Assembly: GCA_902796095.1 (NCBI GenBank)
Contig: CADBNP010000147.1
Location: 1-8,597 of the forward strand
DNA: 8,597 bases
Direction: 5' to 3'
Origin: an uncultured Aeromonadales bacterium
GTDB taxonomy: Bacteria; Pseudomonadota; Gammaproteobacteria; Enterobacterales; Succinivibrionaceae
Positions 7,601-8,597 of this stretch are shown piece by piece. The translations under genes were made by a program, and so were the position numbers. Each line of letters starts with the position of its first letter. Positions within the stretch are counted from its first letter, which is position 1. The notes under the pieces were generated by a model. It saw only the letters and a list, made by a program, of their open reading frames with translations. It was not told the origin of the DNA and made no database searches.

Positions 7601-8597
7601 TCATGGTGAAAGCAGGGATATAGCAAATGAATATTTCCAGATCCTGCGGGATGAAGGATACGAGGCTGCCCAGGAATACATCATGAAAACCGATTTCATA
7701 ACCGAGGATGAGGTTTATGATTTTATGGAGGCTCAGTTCAAAGAATGGGAGAAGGCTGAAAACCTGAATACGGATTACGGACGGGAACTCAGGGATATCA
7801 AGAATGAATTCAAAATGCTGAACTCTGAAACCTATCCTGACTGCGAGAAGAAATTTTACTCATGGTACAGGGGACAGGCTGTCGATCAGTATAAAGATCT
7901 GAAATGGGGCGAAAGAACTGACAGGTACATAAAGGACAGGGCAAAGTCCCTCTGGTACAGGGGCTGTCCGGAAGAGATGGATGCATTCCAGGCCTACTAT
8001 CAGACTAAAAAGGAAATTGAACTGGAACTGCGCAAATGGAACAGAGATCGTTTCCTGTGCCGGGCAAGAGATATAAAAAATGAAGCTAAAAATATGGTAT
8101 GCGAACTGGTAAACGGCCGCTATGACTATCTCAGTGCCGTAGGCCGGTATGCCTGCGACTGCGGATGGAATGCGGCAATAGCAGACGGAGAGGTTGTAAC
8201 AGGCAGCGAACTGAGAAATTACAGAAGAGAGGCTGAGATTGTGAATGTGATGTCAGCCATCGGCAATCATGATGTTCTTCACTGTCTCTGCAACTACGGT
8301 CGTGTATCCCACGGTGGTGCAAGTTCATCTGTGGGAATTTCCTTTAGTCCGACTGCGACAGGAATTGCACCTAGCGGTGATAAATGTGGCGTAAATCAGC
8401 GGGGAAGCTGCTTTGCCAGAGGAAATAGCTGCTGGCATTTTACCATGCCTACTGATGATGAGGGTTTAATAAGGTGCGGTTATGCAAAGGCTTTAGAAAA
8501 CGCGAAGGACAAGCATGACGCCATTAAATCAGCCGTTGATGAGACAAGACAGTGCAATGCGGACTATGATCAGATTATTAAGGAAGCAAAACGCAGG
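4692..8597 (+). CDS. Giant secreted multidomain protein, N-terminal 1302 residues (open at right edge)
   Basis: The frame is open for 1302 codons and has no stop in the window. ATG 4692 is chosen for its AGGGA site and because it places a Sec signal peptide at the very start (cleavage near A24 or A26); an in-frame ATG at 4641 lacks a ribosome site. Residues 27-120 resemble the N-terminal domain of FlgT/LPP20-type envelope proteins: a run of Ala/Arg-rich helix (A41-R51), then G77-A-E-K-Y-V and a V-K-A-E-V strand. After a linker (about 125-183) come four beta-sandwich-like domains, about 184-277, 284-389, 397-490 and 499-597. Each has a G-x-Y-x-(V/L) strand (Y255, Y358, Y468, Y575) and a closing F-x-V strand. 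Residues 600-1050 are mainly helical, with a hydrophobic alanine-rich part at 872-900. Residues 1051-1302 hold 13 cysteines, including C1155xC1157 and C1198xC1200, suggesting disulfides. I recognise no catalytic motif. A large envelope, adhesin-like or effector protein is possible; function is unknown. Confidence 0.9.
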   Translation, partial: MNRKKVLIGSIFCSALMAFSVNSADARVISVEVKGKDLRTAEQNARVAATRQVMLSVTDEKFIREHTKEIRSDVIAGAEKYVTGIRITEKNEGGRFMTVKAEVDVNQPKLSAYLKSLGAVIVPAYDDVYEERRNLQREASSKIFGETMSLGVGSAILPAVSQTPAVTEETVPGTDLSGDGQTVYEPGEMFWVYYRLPDYSEITAKSDRSIVTINLPETPPDYENSLAGKITDSYRENRDREGYFRVRAPSRSGNYEVRLFSKGKNESTLLSRLGFSVKTEDVAKLSLERNILLPEETFVVQIEGKEKFPGGSLIVAPSGMDNMKQDEIRQKKIFQSKDFDDFSDPFVEIKAPAQPGSYSVYLFTGCSRCEGYENNRASQLPYARLDFRVTEPSASSFSGGAVSVPAEIPSGSGLGIAFACGEDWRKEKSDVVIENVADHKKYFSESASCSDRPYFTKFARNFSGLGDYRVTVSQGKDENLKAVTAEFRVVPNSIDRKTVPSVNVPSRTVEQDSSMYLTGVGRSYWSDTAFLSLVPKNLSRDLKPVLEYAGDKIKKVGRGYKFSVNFSVVEPGGDYELRLYDSAEEGGTMQFSVPMHVMTDTEMAQHKKEIGASVEKYLNEPDREQSSYKENLIETFHVPEPPRPQPLVTRSVLRTDADLNFSLPAATGVALKTSDCDKYIDDEIRSMTRIDITLGREGDFEGELGRFSKTLLQKMPFPDESALKKVQESMDEIQDMYSNTIAGLDQLSEQDYTGALKTAMLMMIKTGMNHCSSEECLKKLLTKNSKKFRERMARMSDQGFQNYYDTLKTAIGKSSDGKKMLDNLVSYRKIVGDSAKRLSDRKDTASNALDVVEDVSTLAGTLAGGDYTNKEAYANAAAAVLAIEFPVYVAAAKLSYQAYLSSRDFARDVAVLRMYGKWKKVGADSRGSMGYEDFARIWKDDWKLHKDSVMRQAKEVMIKTLGNELTKKVLHGESRDIANEYFQILRDEGYEAAQEYIMKTDFITEDEVYDFMEAQFKEWEKAENLNTDYGRELRDIKNEFKMLNSETYPDCEKKFYSWYRGQAVDQYKDLKWGERTDRYIKDRAKSLWYRGCPEEMDAFQAYYQTKKEIELELRKWNRDRFLCRARDIKNEAKNMVCELVNGRYDYLSAVGRYACDCGWNAAIADGEVVTGSELRNYRREAEIVNVMSAIGNHDVLHCLCNYGRVSHGGASSSVGISFSPTATGIAPSGDKCGVNQRGSCFARGNSCWHFTMPTDDEGLIRCGYAKALENAKDKHDAIKSAVDETRQCNADYDQIIKEAKRR

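Overview
The window reads as part of a Gram-negative bacterial chromosome. Two long genes begin with classical Sec signal peptides and carry periplasmic or secreted-type domains. Shine-Dalgarno sequences are canonical and AGG/AGA arginine codons are common. A BspA-like (DUF285) repeat protein beside ankyrin and large secreted proteins suggests a host-associated or gut/rumen anaerobe. A Succinivibrionaceae-like gammaproteobacterium is one guess, but nothing here fixes the taxonomy.

Layout. (1) 1-352, minus strand: the 5' end of a DUF285/BspA-like leucine-rich-repeat gene that leaves the window on the left, with 75-bp in-phase tandem repeats. (2) 353-910: divergent intergenic DNA with weak promoter candidates and two hairpins ahead of the next gene. 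(3) 911-1774, plus strand: a zinc-ribbon protein with about four membrane segments. Its second zinc ribbon is split over three reading frames, and one added G in each of three G runs would restore it. (4) 1775-3026: about 1.25 kb with no convincing gene, holding several hairpins, a short direct repeat and at most a gene remnant. (5) 3027-4499, plus: an exported ankyrin-repeat protein of 490 aa. (6) 4500-4691: a short intergenic gap. (7) 4692 to the right edge, plus: a very large secreted protein, at least 1302 aa and still open at the end of the window. It has a signal peptide, an N-terminal domain resembling the FlgT/LPP20 type, four tandem beta-sandwich-like domains with a repeating G-x-Y-x-(V/L) motif, a long helical region and a cysteine-rich C-terminal part.

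The ankyrin gene and the giant gene are co-directional, 192 bp apart, and both products are predicted to be exported, so they may act together outside the cytoplasm; that is inference. The most useful points for follow-up are the broken-looking zinc ribbon (sequencing error or real frame scrambling) and the giant protein, whose domain order I do not recognise as any described system. No RNA gene, CRISPR array, intact insertion sequence or defence system was found.
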